Shown: positions 33,041 to 41,421, counted from the stretch's first letter. The stretch is 45,515 nt of DNA from Acidobacteriaceae bacterium (GCA_030039035.1 JASHQQ010000186.1:1-45515); one strand, 5' to 3'. A program made the numbers and translations. The notes: a model not told the origin generated them from the letters alone.

Positions 33041-33496
33041 CTACTGCGTGGATCCGGAGGTCGAGGCTGTCGTCGGAGTCGCAGCCGGCGCGGCCGGCGG
33101 ATTCTTCGAAAAGTCGCGGATATAGAGGATGATGCTGCGGATTTCCTCGTCCTTCGCCCGGGGCGGGTCTTCCGGCGGCATCTTGTCCTTGCCCTTTCGG
33201 ATCAGGTCGAAGAGCTGCTGGTCAGACATGTCGCCCAGCGATTTGGGATCGGTCCAGTCCTTCAGCGTAAGCTGCATATCCTTGGCCAGGTCGGACTGCC
33301 CGTTGCCGTTGTCGCCGTGGCACATGGCGCAATCGCGGGCATAAATTTCCTTCCCTTTTGCCGCGGCCGCCGCGGACACCGCTTTTGCTGAGCCTTTGGC
33401 TCCCGATCCGGCCTCCTGGGGCGCTTTTCCCGGAGCCGGCGCGGCGGCTATGGCAAATAACACCACTGCGGAAAGGAAAAGACAGGGCTTCTGCAT
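33041..33496 (-). CDS. Small periplasmic cytochrome c
   Basis: About 151 residues from the ATG at 33496 (AGGGAGA nearby; the ATG-like start 9 codons upstream has none). Signal peptide 1-24 (LFLSAVVLFAIAAAPAPG). One heme c site, C56-A-M-C59-H60 in IYARDCAMCHGDNGNG; the distal methionine is likely in KDKMPPED. A low-complexity Ala/Ser/Gly linker precedes the domain and a Pro/Ala/Thr tail (PAAPAATPTTASTSGS) follows. It should carry single electrons in the periplasm, possibly to or from the oxidoreductase pair at 36-37.5 kb, though that is not in the same transcript. Confidence 0.88.
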   Translation of the reverse strand: MQKPCLFLSAVVLFAIAAAPAPGKAPQEAGSGAKGSAKAVSAAAAAKGKEIYARDCAMCHGDNGNGQSDLAKDMQLTLKDWTDPKSLGDMSDQQLFDLIRKGKDKMPPEDPPRAKDEEIRSIILYIRDFSKNPPAAPAATPTTASTSGSTQ

Positions 33497-33632
33497 GGGA
33501 TTCTCCCTCGTTGCAGGTGTCATCAGAGCGCATCTGGCAACGGCTGGCTTTCGACGGGAAGAATTATATGCCGGAAAAGCCCGGTCCGGGGGTGTTTTGG
33601 ATCACATGAATTTCTTCGGGGAACGGAAGCGG

Positions 33633-34406
33633 TCAACCCTCGGCCCGCACCAGCAGACTGGTGATGTTGTCGTGGCCGCCGGCTCTTTTGGCCGCGTCCA
33701 CCACTCTTGCGCAGAGCCGTTCGAGCGGCAGATCGAGGCTGAGCATCGACTCGAGCAGATCGTCGCCGAGCTCGCGGGTGAGACCGTCGGAGCAGAGCAT
33801 GAACAGGTCGCCGGGCTCGGCCTCGATCTCGAAGATATCGGGGGTTACGGCGCTTTGCGTGCCCAGCGCGCGGGTAATGACGTTGCGGAACTGGGAGCGG
33901 CCGGCTTCGGCCTCGGTCATCAGGCCGAGGCGAACCTGCTCGTCGACCCACGAATGGTCGTGCGTCAATTGCTCCAGGCGCCGGTCGCGCAGCCGGTAGC
34001 AGCGGCTGTCGCCGATGTTGACCACCCAGGCGCGGCGTTCGCGAACGAGCAGGGCAACGAACGTGGTGCCCATGCCGCTCAGCCGCACATTGCGTTGCGA
34101 CCGGCTGTAGATGGCTTCATTGGCCGCAGCCACGGCTGCTTCGGCAGCCGCGCGCACCGAGGCGCATTCGTCGCTGAGGCGGACCGACAGTACGCGCATG
34201 GCCTCCTCGACCGCGAGCGAGCTGGCAATTTCTCCGGCAGCGGCGCCGCCCATTCCGTCGCAGACCAGGTAAATGCCGTGCTCGAGGGATAGGCCGTACG
34301 CATCCTCGTTGGAAGTGCGTTTGCGGCCCATATCGGTAACCGCGGCCGCCATGTAATGCAGAACCGCCGTCGACAAGCGGACGTTCTCCCGCAGCCCAGT
34401 GTACAC
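33633..34406 (-). CDS. PP2C-type serine/threonine protein phosphatase
   Basis: 257 residues from a GTG at 34406 (GGAGG, 5 nt); a GTG 7 codons upstream is possible. All PPM motifs are present: TSNEDAYG (E34-D35), VCDGMGGAAAGEIAS (D50), NIGDSRCYRL (D133), LCSDGLTREL (D207) and GGHDNITSLLV (D246), which bind the two catalytic Mn/Mg ions. It is of the bacterial PrpC/Stp type that reverses Hanks-type kinase phosphorylation; no kinase is present here. It starts 39 nt after the stop of the secreted propeller-like gene and is probably co-transcribed with it. Confidence 0.92.
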   Translation of the reverse strand: MYTGLRENVRLSTAVLHYMAAAVTDMGRKRTSNEDAYGLSLEHGIYLVCDGMGGAAAGEIASSLAVEEAMRVLSVRLSDECASVRAAAEAAVAAANEAIYSRSQRNVRLSGMGTTFVALLVRERRAWVVNIGDSRCYRLRDRRLEQLTHDHSWVDEQVRLGLMTEAEAGRSQFRNVITRALGTQSAVTPDIFEIEAEPGDLFMLCSDGLTRELGDDLLESMLSLDLPLERLCARVVDAAKRAGGHDNITSLLVRAEG

Positions 34407-34445
34407 GGACGCCTCCGGAGCCCGCACCGGTACGCCGGTTTGCCA

Positions 34446-35819
34446 TCACGGCTTGGCCTTGCTTGCCTCGGAAGGTCCGGGCGCGGCAGGCAAAGGCGGC
34501 GGCTCGGGCAGGTCAAAGACCTGGATGGCGCCGGCGTTCAAAACGGCCACACGGCGGCCGGAGGGGGAGATGGCGACGTTTCCGCCGCCGTCGAGGACGG
34601 GAGTTGCAGCCGTTGCAAGGGCGACCTTGCCGGTCGCCGCGTCGAAGACCTCGACCACCTGGCCCTTCACATCATCGAAACTCAGGGGAGAAAAGGCATT
34701 GACGAGGCGCGAAACGGCCAGCGATTCCCGCGCGAAACGAAGCCCGTTGCCACTGACCACGTAGAGCGGCCAGACCGGCGAGCTCAGGGGCAGATCCTCC
34801 CAGAGCGTGCGGCCATCCGTGGTCATGCCGAAGGTGCCGCGCATGTCGCCGTGCGTACAGGTGGTTACCAGGAACTCCTGTTGGGAGAGGAAGTCGGAGG
34901 ACGGGGTGCAGTTGGACTCGACTTCGCCCTCGACCCGGGAGCCTCCGGTGAAGTCGTTGAGGTTGATCGCCCATTTGTTGTCCCTGCCGGGCAGCAGCTC
35001 GAGAAACCCGTCGGAGTTCAGGGGCAGATCCACGGGCGAGTGGATGCGGGAGACGACAACGACCTTGCCCGATTCGCGGTGCAACACGCGCAGCACCAGA
35101 TCGGATTGCGTCCCGGGTTCGGAGGGGGAAGGATCCTTGCTGGCGGTCACATCCGCGGCAGGCCTGGGCGCCGGCGATGCAGGCTCGCGCGAATTGGTGA
35201 CCAGCAGTTGCTGTCCCGGATCCAGGCCGACGTCGAGCACCGGTCCGGGGAAGCGCAGATAAGGCTTCAGGTCCAGCTCGCCGTTCCCGATCTTGATTTC
35301 GTCGCGGTCGCGCAGCAGAAAGCGGCCGTCGTCGAGCGCCCAGACATAATGGTCGCGGTCGTGGAGCATCCACACCGTTTGCGCCTCGACGGCGCCGGAA
35401 GGCAACGCCAGAACCAGGGCGCGGACGAAGTGCTCGGCGTTTTCGTCTTCATCGGTTGCGTGGCGTTCGTCGGCCGCGAGGTGCGAGCGATGGATGAGGC
35501 CGGGAATGCGGAAGGTAAAAAGCAGCCGGTTTTCGCCGAGAAAATCGAGCGAGGCGAGGCTGAACCGCTGGCCCAGGTAAATGGGTCCGGGAGCCGCAAA
35601 TCCCAATATTTCGGCCGGAATGGAGAAAGATGGGGGAATGCTGGGCCGGTCGGGCAGCCGGTCGGGATGCGATTTTTCCGGGACAATGCGCTGGTCATGC
35701 GGCGGATCGCCATGCGCTTCCGCGGCCACGACCGGCGGAGCACGAAATGTCCACGCACAGGCGGCCAGCAAAACCGCTGTGCCCATGGCCGGCCCCGGCG
35801 CAAGCAAGCGCTTCCTCAT
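34446..35819 (-). CDS. Secreted propeller-like protein of unknown function
   Basis: About 457 residues with a signal peptide (PAMGTAVLLAACAWTF, AAE region). The body is beta-strand rich with repeats such as FLGENRLLFTFRIPG, VWALDDGRFLLRDRDEI, WPLYVVSGNGLRFA and VAISPSGRRVAVLNAGAIQVFD. These resemble WD40/YVTN-type blades, though repeats are irregular. An Ala/Pro/Glu-rich linker interrupts the middle (about 215-235), and the end is proline rich. It has one or two cysteine pairs (CTPSS, TTCTH). Function unknown. It sits just upstream of the PP2C gene on the same strand. An ATG at 35819 is taken; a TTG two codons earlier is equally possible. Confidence 0.7.
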   Translation of the reverse strand: MRKRLLAPGPAMGTAVLLAACAWTFRAPPVVAAEAHGDPPHDQRIVPEKSHPDRLPDRPSIPPSFSIPAEILGFAAPGPIYLGQRFSLASLDFLGENRLLFTFRIPGLIHRSHLAADERHATDEDENAEHFVRALVLALPSGAVEAQTVWMLHDRDHYVWALDDGRFLLRDRDEIKIGNGELDLKPYLRFPGPVLDVGLDPGQQLLVTNSREPASPAPRPAADVTASKDPSPSEPGTQSDLVLRVLHRESGKVVVVSRIHSPVDLPLNSDGFLELLPGRDNKWAINLNDFTGGSRVEGEVESNCTPSSDFLSQQEFLVTTCTHGDMRGTFGMTTDGRTLWEDLPLSSPVWPLYVVSGNGLRFARESLAVSRLVNAFSPLSFDDVKGQVVEVFDAATGKVALATAATPVLDGGGNVAISPSGRRVAVLNAGAIQVFDLPEPPPLPAAPGPSEASKAKP

Positions 35820-35948
35820 CGACAAATATTCTCGCCGATCCGGCGGCGATTTGGCAGCAGGGACCGGCGAAGTTTTTGCGTCCCATCAACCGGACAGGGC
35901 GCTGTTCCGGCAAAAAGAAGCTGCTCCGGCGCCGCGAACCGCCGTGAT

Positions 35949-35987
35949 CCCGCCCTTTCGCCCACGGTCGAGAAGGGCGGTGCAACC
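35949..35987 (+). repeat. Intergenic palindrome, subclass A, degenerate copy
   Basis: CCGCCCTT and AAGGGCGG form an 8-bp stem with TCG/CGA remnants inside, followed by TGCAACC. Lies between the oxidoreductase stop and the propeller-like start. Confidence 0.6.
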
Positions 35988-36049
35988 GGTCTTCAGCCAT
36001 CGGGGTCCGAACCGCCAATGCGGGAAAGAGTGCGATCCGCGTGGAAAAC

Positions 36050-36808
36050 TCAGATCCCCGCGTACCACGCATAGCCGGCTTCCGGCGACGCCGAGCCCAG
36101 GCCCTTGCCGAAGCGCTTCAACGAGTCGGTTGCCGTAAGACGGACGAGGAATTTCACGCTCTTGTAGCCGAGCTGGCGCGGCACGCGCAGGCGCAGCGGC
36201 CCGCCGAAGGGCACGGGAAGATCGCCGTCGTTCATGCCCAGGGCAAGGAACGTCTGGGGATGCAAGGCGTCGGCCATGTCGATGCTCTCCCACCAGGGGT
36301 GCTCGATGGAGTAATAGACAATGTAGCGTGCCTGCGGCAGGATACCCGCCTCCCTGAGCACTCCGGAAAGCGGCGTTCCGATCCACTCGGCGATGTAGGA
36401 CCAGCCTTCCTCGCAAACGACCTCGGTGATCTGGCTGCGGCAGGGAAGTCTGCGCAGGTCGGCGAGCGAAAGGGAGAGCGGATGGGCGACCATGCCGTCC
36501 ACGGCAAGCCGCCAGTCGACGAATCCGGCGGCCTGGTGGCGTCTGAATTCCTCGCCGGGATGCGCGATCTCGTTGGCGAAGGGCGCTTTCGAGATCATGG
36601 TGCGCGGGAACTCGCGGGCCAGCGAGTGCGACGTGAGCAGCCGCTGCGCGGCATAAGTGAGCGTTTCGCCGGCGCCGTAAAGGCCGCCGTGGTCGGGCGG
36701 AATGAGCCCGAAGCGCAGCGCCAGGCGGTCGGCTGCAGCCAGCCCGGCAACCCCTGCCGTTGCGGCCAGACCGGTGGCGATGAGCCTGCGGCGTGAAATG
36801 GGCTTCAT
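36050..36808 (-). CDS. Tat-exported molybdopterin oxidoreductase (MsrP/sulfite-oxidase fold)
   Basis: 252 residues. The N-terminus is a Tat signal (SRRRLIATGLAATAGVAGLAA). The oxidoreductase molybdopterin domain contains C132 in EVVCEEGWSYIAEWIGTPLS, the expected Mo-thiolate ligand, and FGGPLRLRVPRQLGYKSVKFL, the usual C-terminal pterin contact. It is shorter than plant-type sulfite oxidase and matches the YedY/MsrP-like group, which reduces periplasmic substrates such as methionine sulfoxides. Its ATG overlaps the cytochrome b stop by 4 bp, so the cytochrome is its membrane electron partner. The substrate is not deducible. Confidence 0.85.
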   Translation of the reverse strand: MKPISRRRLIATGLAATAGVAGLAAADRLALRFGLIPPDHGGLYGAGETLTYAAQRLLTSHSLAREFPRTMISKAPFANEIAHPGEEFRRHQAAGFVDWRLAVDGMVAHPLSLSLADLRRLPCRSQITEVVCEEGWSYIAEWIGTPLSGVLREAGILPQARYIVYYSIEHPWWESIDMADALHPQTFLALGMNDGDLPVPFGGPLRLRVPRQLGYKSVKFLVRLTATDSLKRFGKGLGSASPEAGYAWYAGI

Positions 36809-37536
36809 GTGCGTTCCTCACGGTAAGCTGCGCGACCGGTAATCATCGCGCGCATGCGGCTCCGGAATCCGGCAAAGGCGATCATGGTCACGTGGACGAC
36901 GAGGAAGAGCAGGAGAATGCAGGAGACGAAAAAGTGCAGCGTGCGCGCGGATTGCCGGCCTCCGAGCAGGTCGACGACGGCGGGAATCGCCGAGTTGAAC
37001 GAAGGCGACAGGGCCAGCCCGGTCAGGATCACCAGGGGAAAGAGAACGAAGATCACGACGACGTACGTGGTCCGCTGCAGCACGTTGTAGGAGACGGCTT
37101 CCCCGGGGTTCGGCGGCTTGCGGCGAACGTAGAGCGCGATCCGTTCGAGGTAAGCCCGCCAGCTTCTGTTGCCGCGCTCCGGCACCAGGTTCCTGCGGAA
37201 GTGGCCGGTCCACAGGCCGGCGACGCCGTAGACCAGGCCGGTAAAAACCAGGGCCCATGCGGTCTCGAAATGAAGATAACGGCTCCAGCCGTTCTGGTCC
37301 GGCATCACGTAGCCGTAACCGGTAGGGACAATCTCCCGCGAAGACGGAATGTGCAGGATGAACAGCGGACGAGTGTTCACATTTCCGGTTTCGCCCCAAT
37401 AGAAGCGCGGATGAGAGATTACGATCTCGGCGCCGGTGACGAGCAAGGCAGCAAAGCAGACAAACGTGAGCCAGTGCGTGACGCGGACGAACGCGGCATG
37501 CCTGGGAGTGTCCGGTTTTGAGTCAGAAGTCGGCAC
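36805..37536 (-). CDS. Diheme cytochrome b561-type membrane subunit
   Basis: 243 residues with four membrane segments (about 20-41, 88-110, 156-178, 199-221). Histidines suited to heme ligation sit within or beside them: H21, H89, H201 and H215. This is the thiosulfate-reductase/formate-dehydrogenase gamma-type cytochrome b, which moves electrons between quinol and a periplasmic enzyme. Its gene precedes and overlaps the molybdopterin oxidoreductase gene by 4 bp. It is not the six-helix MsrQ type usually paired with MsrP. The start is a GTG at 37536 without an obvious ribosome site, so the N-terminus is uncertain. Confidence 0.82.
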   Translation of the reverse strand: MPTSDSKPDTPRHAAFVRVTHWLTFVCFAALLVTGAEIVISHPRFYWGETGNVNTRPLFILHIPSSREIVPTGYGYVMPDQNGWSRYLHFETAWALVFTGLVYGVAGLWTGHFRRNLVPERGNRSWRAYLERIALYVRRKPPNPGEAVSYNVLQRTTYVVVIFVLFPLVILTGLALSPSFNSAIPAVVDLLGGRQSARTLHFFVSCILLLFLVVHVTMIAFAGFRSRMRAMITGRAAYREERT

Positions 37537-37964
37537 GGGAGGAAGTCAGTATAAACCAGGGCGCACTTTGTCCAGCGGCCCGAAAATGCAGGCGCGAACG
37601 GGAAGAACGTTGCGTTCCTTTCCGCTGCGTGCCGCGCGATTCGCATCCACGTCGCCGGGTCCCTTGCCGCGGTTCCGGTTAGAAAGTACCCATCTTGCCG
37701 CGCCGCTCTTGCACGAGCTGGCGGAAATCGATCGTTGATCGATCGAGGCGCGTGTTTTCGCCTGATTCCGGCTCAGATTACCGAAGTGCATACTCCATGG
37801 GTATTTCACTTTTTCTCAGCGCGTTGCAGGGCGCGATGGAAGTGTTAACCGTGTTGATTCCCGAGTTACCGTCAGGTACACCCCAGGTGGCGTCCTTACC
37901 ACCATCGCGTGATTGAATTGCCGGTGGATTGTTCGATGATGGAAATATCGAAAAGGAGAGTTCC
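37537..37964. other. 428-bp divergent intergenic region
   Basis: Separates the cytochrome b gene from the 128-aa protein gene. No gene seen. At 37727-37743 there is a perfect inverted repeat, ATCGATC-gtt-GATCGAT. A weak rightward promoter candidate is TTGATT at 37854 with TACACC 17 bp on. Confidence 0.45.
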
Positions 37965-38351
37965 ATGTTGCGGGCGCGGAGACTCAAACAGATCGCGGAA
38001 TCGAACAAACCGGTGTTTTCTTCTTCGGAGACGGAATGGTGGCTGGCCGAGGCTCCTGCCAGGCAGGAAACGGCTGCGCGCAATGTGCCTGAAAAGTCCG
38101 TGAAGGCCGCCGAGCTGAAGAAGGAGATCCCGCCTTCGTCGAACGCTTCCGCGCAGGATGCAGCCGCCGAAGAACCGGCTGCTGCCGGCGCGAAGCTGAC
38201 TTTCGATTTTCTGAAGGAGCCCGAACCGATCCAGTCGACTTCGAGCTACGAGTTCGTCAGGGAAGCTGAGCCGCAGGCCGTCAGAGGCTTCGCGAAGAAG
38301 GAAGAGCTGACCTGGGACGCAAAGATGTCCTGCTTCGTGATGTCGTATTGA
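37965..38351 (+). CDS. Hypothetical protein (128 aa)
   Basis: Start at the ATG 37965 with an excellent ribosome site (AAGGAGAG, 4-5 nt). The product is soluble, rich in Ala, Glu and Lys, and predicted mostly disordered in the middle (VPEKSVKAAELKKEIPPSS, AEEPAAAG). Short ordered-looking pieces are FDFLKEPEPIQ, SSYEFVREAEPQAV and the end ELTWDAKMSCFVMSY. A single cysteine lies near the C-terminus. No signal peptide or membrane segment. I do not recognise the family. The strong start signals argue that it is a real, well-translated gene. Confidence 0.65.
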   Translation: MLRARRLKQIAESNKPVFSSSETEWWLAEAPARQETAARNVPEKSVKAAELKKEIPPSSNASAQDAAAEEPAAAGAKLTFDFLKEPEPIQSTSSYEFVREAEPQAVRGFAKKEELTWDAKMSCFVMSY

Positions 38352-38432
38352 TCCGCGCCCGCGACAGGGCGCAGGATCCCGCGGGTCGACCATTCCACCA
38401 AGCCTTTTCAACCGCTCGAACGTCCAACCTGC

Positions 38433-39386
38433 GTGAACGCGCGCAGCGCGATGCTCGGCCTGGTCGCTTTGAGCGCTCTTGCGTCTGCAGCCCATGCGCA
38501 ATCCGGCGTCACCACGACACCGGAAACACCTCCTGAAGACCGCAGCTTCTATCTCAACCAGCCGGTGGATCATCCGGAGGCGCTCTCCGGCGTATGGGAG
38601 ACATCGAACGGCCACGGCGGCGCTATCGGCATTCACCTGCGCCTCATGACTTCGGTATCCGGCGATGCCGACCCTCCCGTCTGGACCCCGCAACTCTGGG
38701 AGCACCTCGAACTCGGTGTTTTCGAACGCAAGGGTCCGGAACTGGTTCGTTTTGGCGAAGAAAACGGCTTCGCCGACGATTCCCGTGGCGGCGCGGTCAC
38801 CTTTGAGAACGGGCGCCTGCAACTGCACTTCGTCTCACCCTGGGAGGACACGCCCTCGGTCGATCTCGACCTGCTGCAGCAGCCCGACGGCTGCTGGCAT
38901 GGACGCTTTCATCGCGGCAGCTTCGACTCCGTCGTCGCCCTCTGCCGTCCAACAGCCGATTCCGCTACGCCGGCCAGCCCGCTGGTCGGCACCTGGTCAA
39001 GCGACTACGGCGGCTGTATCCACATCTTCGAGACGCGCGCCGGCACCTTCACCGGCTGGTCCGACTCGCTTGAGATCCCCGGTCACATCATCTTCAGTGA
39101 CCCTGGGCCGCATTCGCTCCTGGAGACTTATGGCGAACTGGCGAAAGTCCGCGTGGCGGACGACGGAGTAATCTCTCTGGAAGTTGGAGCCCACAATGGG
39201 ATGTGCTGCCCCAACTTGTTCGAAGGCAAGCTTTCGACCGATGGGTCCGAGATCCAGCGAATCCCTCCACCGCCAAACGTAGTTCGCTTTCCCCCCAGAT
39301 GGACCAAGATGGCCGGCGACTCCTGCGTGGACCCTGCAGCCGTCCGCAAGCTCCATCCCAAGGTCTGTCCGTCCGGCAAGGACTAG
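38433..39386 (+). CDS. Hypothetical secreted beta-rich protein (317 aa)
   Basis: Begins at a GTG (38433) with a signal peptide (MNARSAMLGLVALSALASAAHAQ). The mature part seems to hold two lipocalin-like or beta-sandwich halves, each opening with a Gly-x-Trp strand: LSGVWETSNGHGGAIGIHL (about 51-69) and LVGTWSSDYGGCIHIFETR (about 184-202). Four or more cysteines (DGCWHG, ALCRP, GGCIH, MCCPN) suggest disulfides. No catalytic motif is recognised. It ends just before a palindrome of subclass C. Function unknown; secretion is the only firm inference. Confidence 0.7.
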   Translation: MNARSAMLGLVALSALASAAHAQSGVTTTPETPPEDRSFYLNQPVDHPEALSGVWETSNGHGGAIGIHLRLMTSVSGDADPPVWTPQLWEHLELGVFERKGPELVRFGEENGFADDSRGGAVTFENGRLQLHFVSPWEDTPSVDLDLLQQPDGCWHGRFHRGSFDSVVALCRPTADSATPASPLVGTWSSDYGGCIHIFETRAGTFTGWSDSLEIPGHIIFSDPGPHSLLETYGELAKVRVADDGVISLEVGAHNGMCCPNLFEGKLSTDGSEIQRIPPPPNVVRFPPRWTKMAGDSCVDPAAVRKLHPKVCPSGKD

Positions 39387-39395
39387 GGCCGGTTT

Positions 39396-39427
39396 CCCAG
39401 GTCTCAAAATCGAGACATGGGGCACCC
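39396..39427 (+). repeat. Intergenic palindrome, subclass C, third copy
   Basis: Arms CCCAGGTCTC and GAGACATGGG (one mismatch) with loop aaaatc, then GCACCC. It is nearly the same as the copy after phoU, 27 kb away. Confidence 0.8.
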
Positions 39428-39523
39428 GCGCATCCGCGGCAAAAGCGAAAGAAGCCGCAACGAAGGGACGCCCAGGCTGCCGCGCGACTGTCTCCCGCGA
39501 CCTGTGTGCGACAGTAGAAATGA

Positions 39524-40486
39524 ATGGCCGAATCCCCGCAAACGAGCCGCCGCTTGCAGTGGCTGGGCTACGGCGCATGCGCGCTGGCCGGAAGCCTGTG
39601 GGGCACGGGGTTCTACTGGGGCAGGCTGGCGCTGGACGAGATGAGCGTGGAGCACATGGTGCTCTACCGGTTTGCCTTTGCCTGCCTGGGAATGGCGCCG
39701 CTGCTGCTCTTTGGCCGGCACCGCGCGCGGCTGACCCGCGGCGAATCCGTTACCCTGCTTATCTCCGCCGCGCTCGGAGTTCCCGTGCAGTTCCTGCTGC
39801 AGTTTCACGGGTTGGCGCTCACGACGGTGAGCCACGCCTCGCTGATGGTGGGCGCAATGCCGGTGCTGCTGGCCGCGGCGGCTGCGATCTTTGCCGGCGA
39901 GCGGCTGGACGCCGTTGCCTGGCTGGCGTTGTTTGCTTCCACTCTGGGTGCGGCGCTGGTGGTGATGGGCGGCGGCAGGACGCCCGCCGGACGCGACCAG
40001 CCGTCGTTGACCGGCGACCTGCTGGTTGTCGCCTCGCTTTTCACCGCGCTGGCGTGGATTCTGCTCAACAGGAAGCTGATGGAAACGCACAGCCCGCCGG
40101 TGGTGACGGCCTATACGATTCTTTCCGGCTCCCTGATGCTGGCCATCTGCGTGCTCGGCCCGTGGCTCATTTCCCCGTGGACGCATCGCCGGGCGAGCCC
40201 TCCGCCGTTTGCGCACGTCAGCGCCCTGGCATGGACGGCACTGGCCATGAGTGGTTTGTTTTGCACCGCGCTGACCACTTTTTTGTGGAATTGGGGCATC
40301 CACCACGTGCCGGCTTCGCGGGCCGGCGTCTTCCTGAACATCGAGCCGGCGCTGGGCTCGATCCTTGGCGTGGAGCTGCTGGGCGAGCGTCTCGGTCCGT
40401 TCGCCTGGATCGGCGGCGTGCTGATCCTGGGTGCGGCGGTAACGCTGACCGTGCGCGGCCAGGAGCCGGCTGTCATTCTGGAGTAG
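39524..40486 (+). CDS. EamA/DMT-family transporter
   Basis: 320 residues with ten hydrophobic segments in two EamA halves (about 14-145 and 165-312). Typical signatures are GSLWGTGFYWGRLAL in segment 1, SHASLMVGAMPVLLAAAAAIFAGERL before the loop of the first half, and the matching SRAGVFLNIEPALGSILGVELLGERL in the second. These drug/metabolite exporters commonly remove amino acids or nucleosides; the substrate cannot be told. The CPBP-like gene follows after 10 nt on the same strand, so the two are likely co-transcribed. Confidence 0.88.
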   Translation: MAESPQTSRRLQWLGYGACALAGSLWGTGFYWGRLALDEMSVEHMVLYRFAFACLGMAPLLLFGRHRARLTRGESVTLLISAALGVPVQFLLQFHGLALTTVSHASLMVGAMPVLLAAAAAIFAGERLDAVAWLALFASTLGAALVVMGGGRTPAGRDQPSLTGDLLVVASLFTALAWILLNRKLMETHSPPVVTAYTILSGSLMLAICVLGPWLISPWTHRRASPPPFAHVSALAWTALAMSGLFCTALTTFLWNWGIHHVPASRAGVFLNIEPALGSILGVELLGERLGPFAWIGGVLILGAAVTLTVRGQEPAVILE

Positions 40487-40496
40487 AAGCGGACGC

Positions 40497-41198
40497 ATGA
40501 CTCGCGATGGAATGACCGGCGCCGGAACGGAACCGTTCCAGGCGGCGCGCGGAAAACGGCGCGCTGCGCTGGAAGCAGCCGCGGCCTACGCGCTGATTCT
40601 GGTCGTCATCTGGACGCCGCGTCCCTGGCAGCGCTGGCTGTGGTGGGTGGCAGCCGCCGCCGTCGCGATCCTCACCGCGATCTCCTTCGATGGGACCCGG
40701 GCGATGGGCCTGCGCGCGGCGAATTTTCTGCGTTCGTTCTGGGTGGTGGGCGCCGCGCTGCTGATGGCCGCGGCGGCCATTGTCATCGCCGCGCGCTTGC
40801 ACACGCTGCACGTGCCGGCCGGCGCCCTGCCTTTTGTGGAAGCGTACTTTGCCTACACCATCTGGGCCTTCGTGCAGCAGTTTCTGCTGCAGGACTTCTT
40901 CCTGCTCCGCCTCCTGCGGATTTTTCCGGCGCCGCGCCAGGCCGCATTTCTTTCCGCTTCGATCTTCGCGCTGGCGCACCTGCCCAACCCGGTGCTGGTG
41001 CCGATTACGCTGGTGTGGGGCCTGGCGGCGTGCCTGGTCTTCCTGCGCTATCGCAACCTGTATCCGCTCGCCCTGGCGCATGCCATCTTCGGCATCACGA
41101 TCGCCATCACCGTACCCGGGCACGTGGACCATAACATGCGCGTGGGGCTTGGGTACCTCACTTACTCCCGGCACTTCCACAAGTTACCTTTGAGATAG
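40497..41198 (+). CDS. CPBP-like membrane protein lacking the glutamate motif
   Basis: 233 residues, about seven membrane segments. The layout is that of CPBP (CAAX-processing/bacteriocin-protection) intramembrane proteases: a second motif FALAHLPNP (F157, H161) and a third LALAHAIFG (H195). In motif one, where EExxxR is expected, the chain reads Q127-Q128-F-L-L-Q132, so both glutamates and the arginine are glutamine. Catalysis by the usual glutamate mechanism is then unlikely. A conserved-looking end (HNMRVGLGYLTYSR) is shared with the next gene. It lies 10 nt after the EamA gene. Confidence 0.78.
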   Translation: MTRDGMTGAGTEPFQAARGKRRAALEAAAAYALILVVIWTPRPWQRWLWWVAAAAVAILTAISFDGTRAMGLRAANFLRSFWVVGAALLMAAAAIVIAARLHTLHVPAGALPFVEAYFAYTIWAFVQQFLLQDFFLLRLLRIFPAPRQAAFLSASIFALAHLPNPVLVPITLVWGLAACLVFLRYRNLYPLALAHAIFGITIAITVPGHVDHNMRVGLGYLTYSRHFHKLPLR

Positions 41199-41377
41199 CC
41201 GTCCCCGTCTGGGCTATTGTGCATCGATCTCCGCGCCTGTCAAGCTCTCAGCACGCTTGCCGCGTGTGCGGTGCAAGGCCGCGGCAAGTAACCCTGGTTA
41301 TCCGGCAGGCATCCAATCGATACAGAATGGGGGCGTGGCCGCTCCGTAGCTCTTTAGTGGTACGTTTCCCGATTCGC

Positions 41378-41421
41378 TATATGAAAAGTGTCGCTCCAGA
41401 TATATGGAAAGTGTCGCACCA
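41378..41421. repeat. Imperfect 21-bp direct repeat at the start of the second CPBP-like gene
   Basis: TATATGAAAAGTGTCGCTCC and TATATGGAAAGTGTCGCACC, 23 bp apart (both end in A). It could be a pair of regulator sites, or the end of a decayed insertion sequence, as IS21-type ends carry such repeats. The second copy contains the proposed start codon. Confidence 0.6.

Noticed and set aside
37546..37809. 87-codon minus-strand frame in the divergent region
   Set aside because: No ribosome site, no homology pattern, and it overlaps the likely promoter region.
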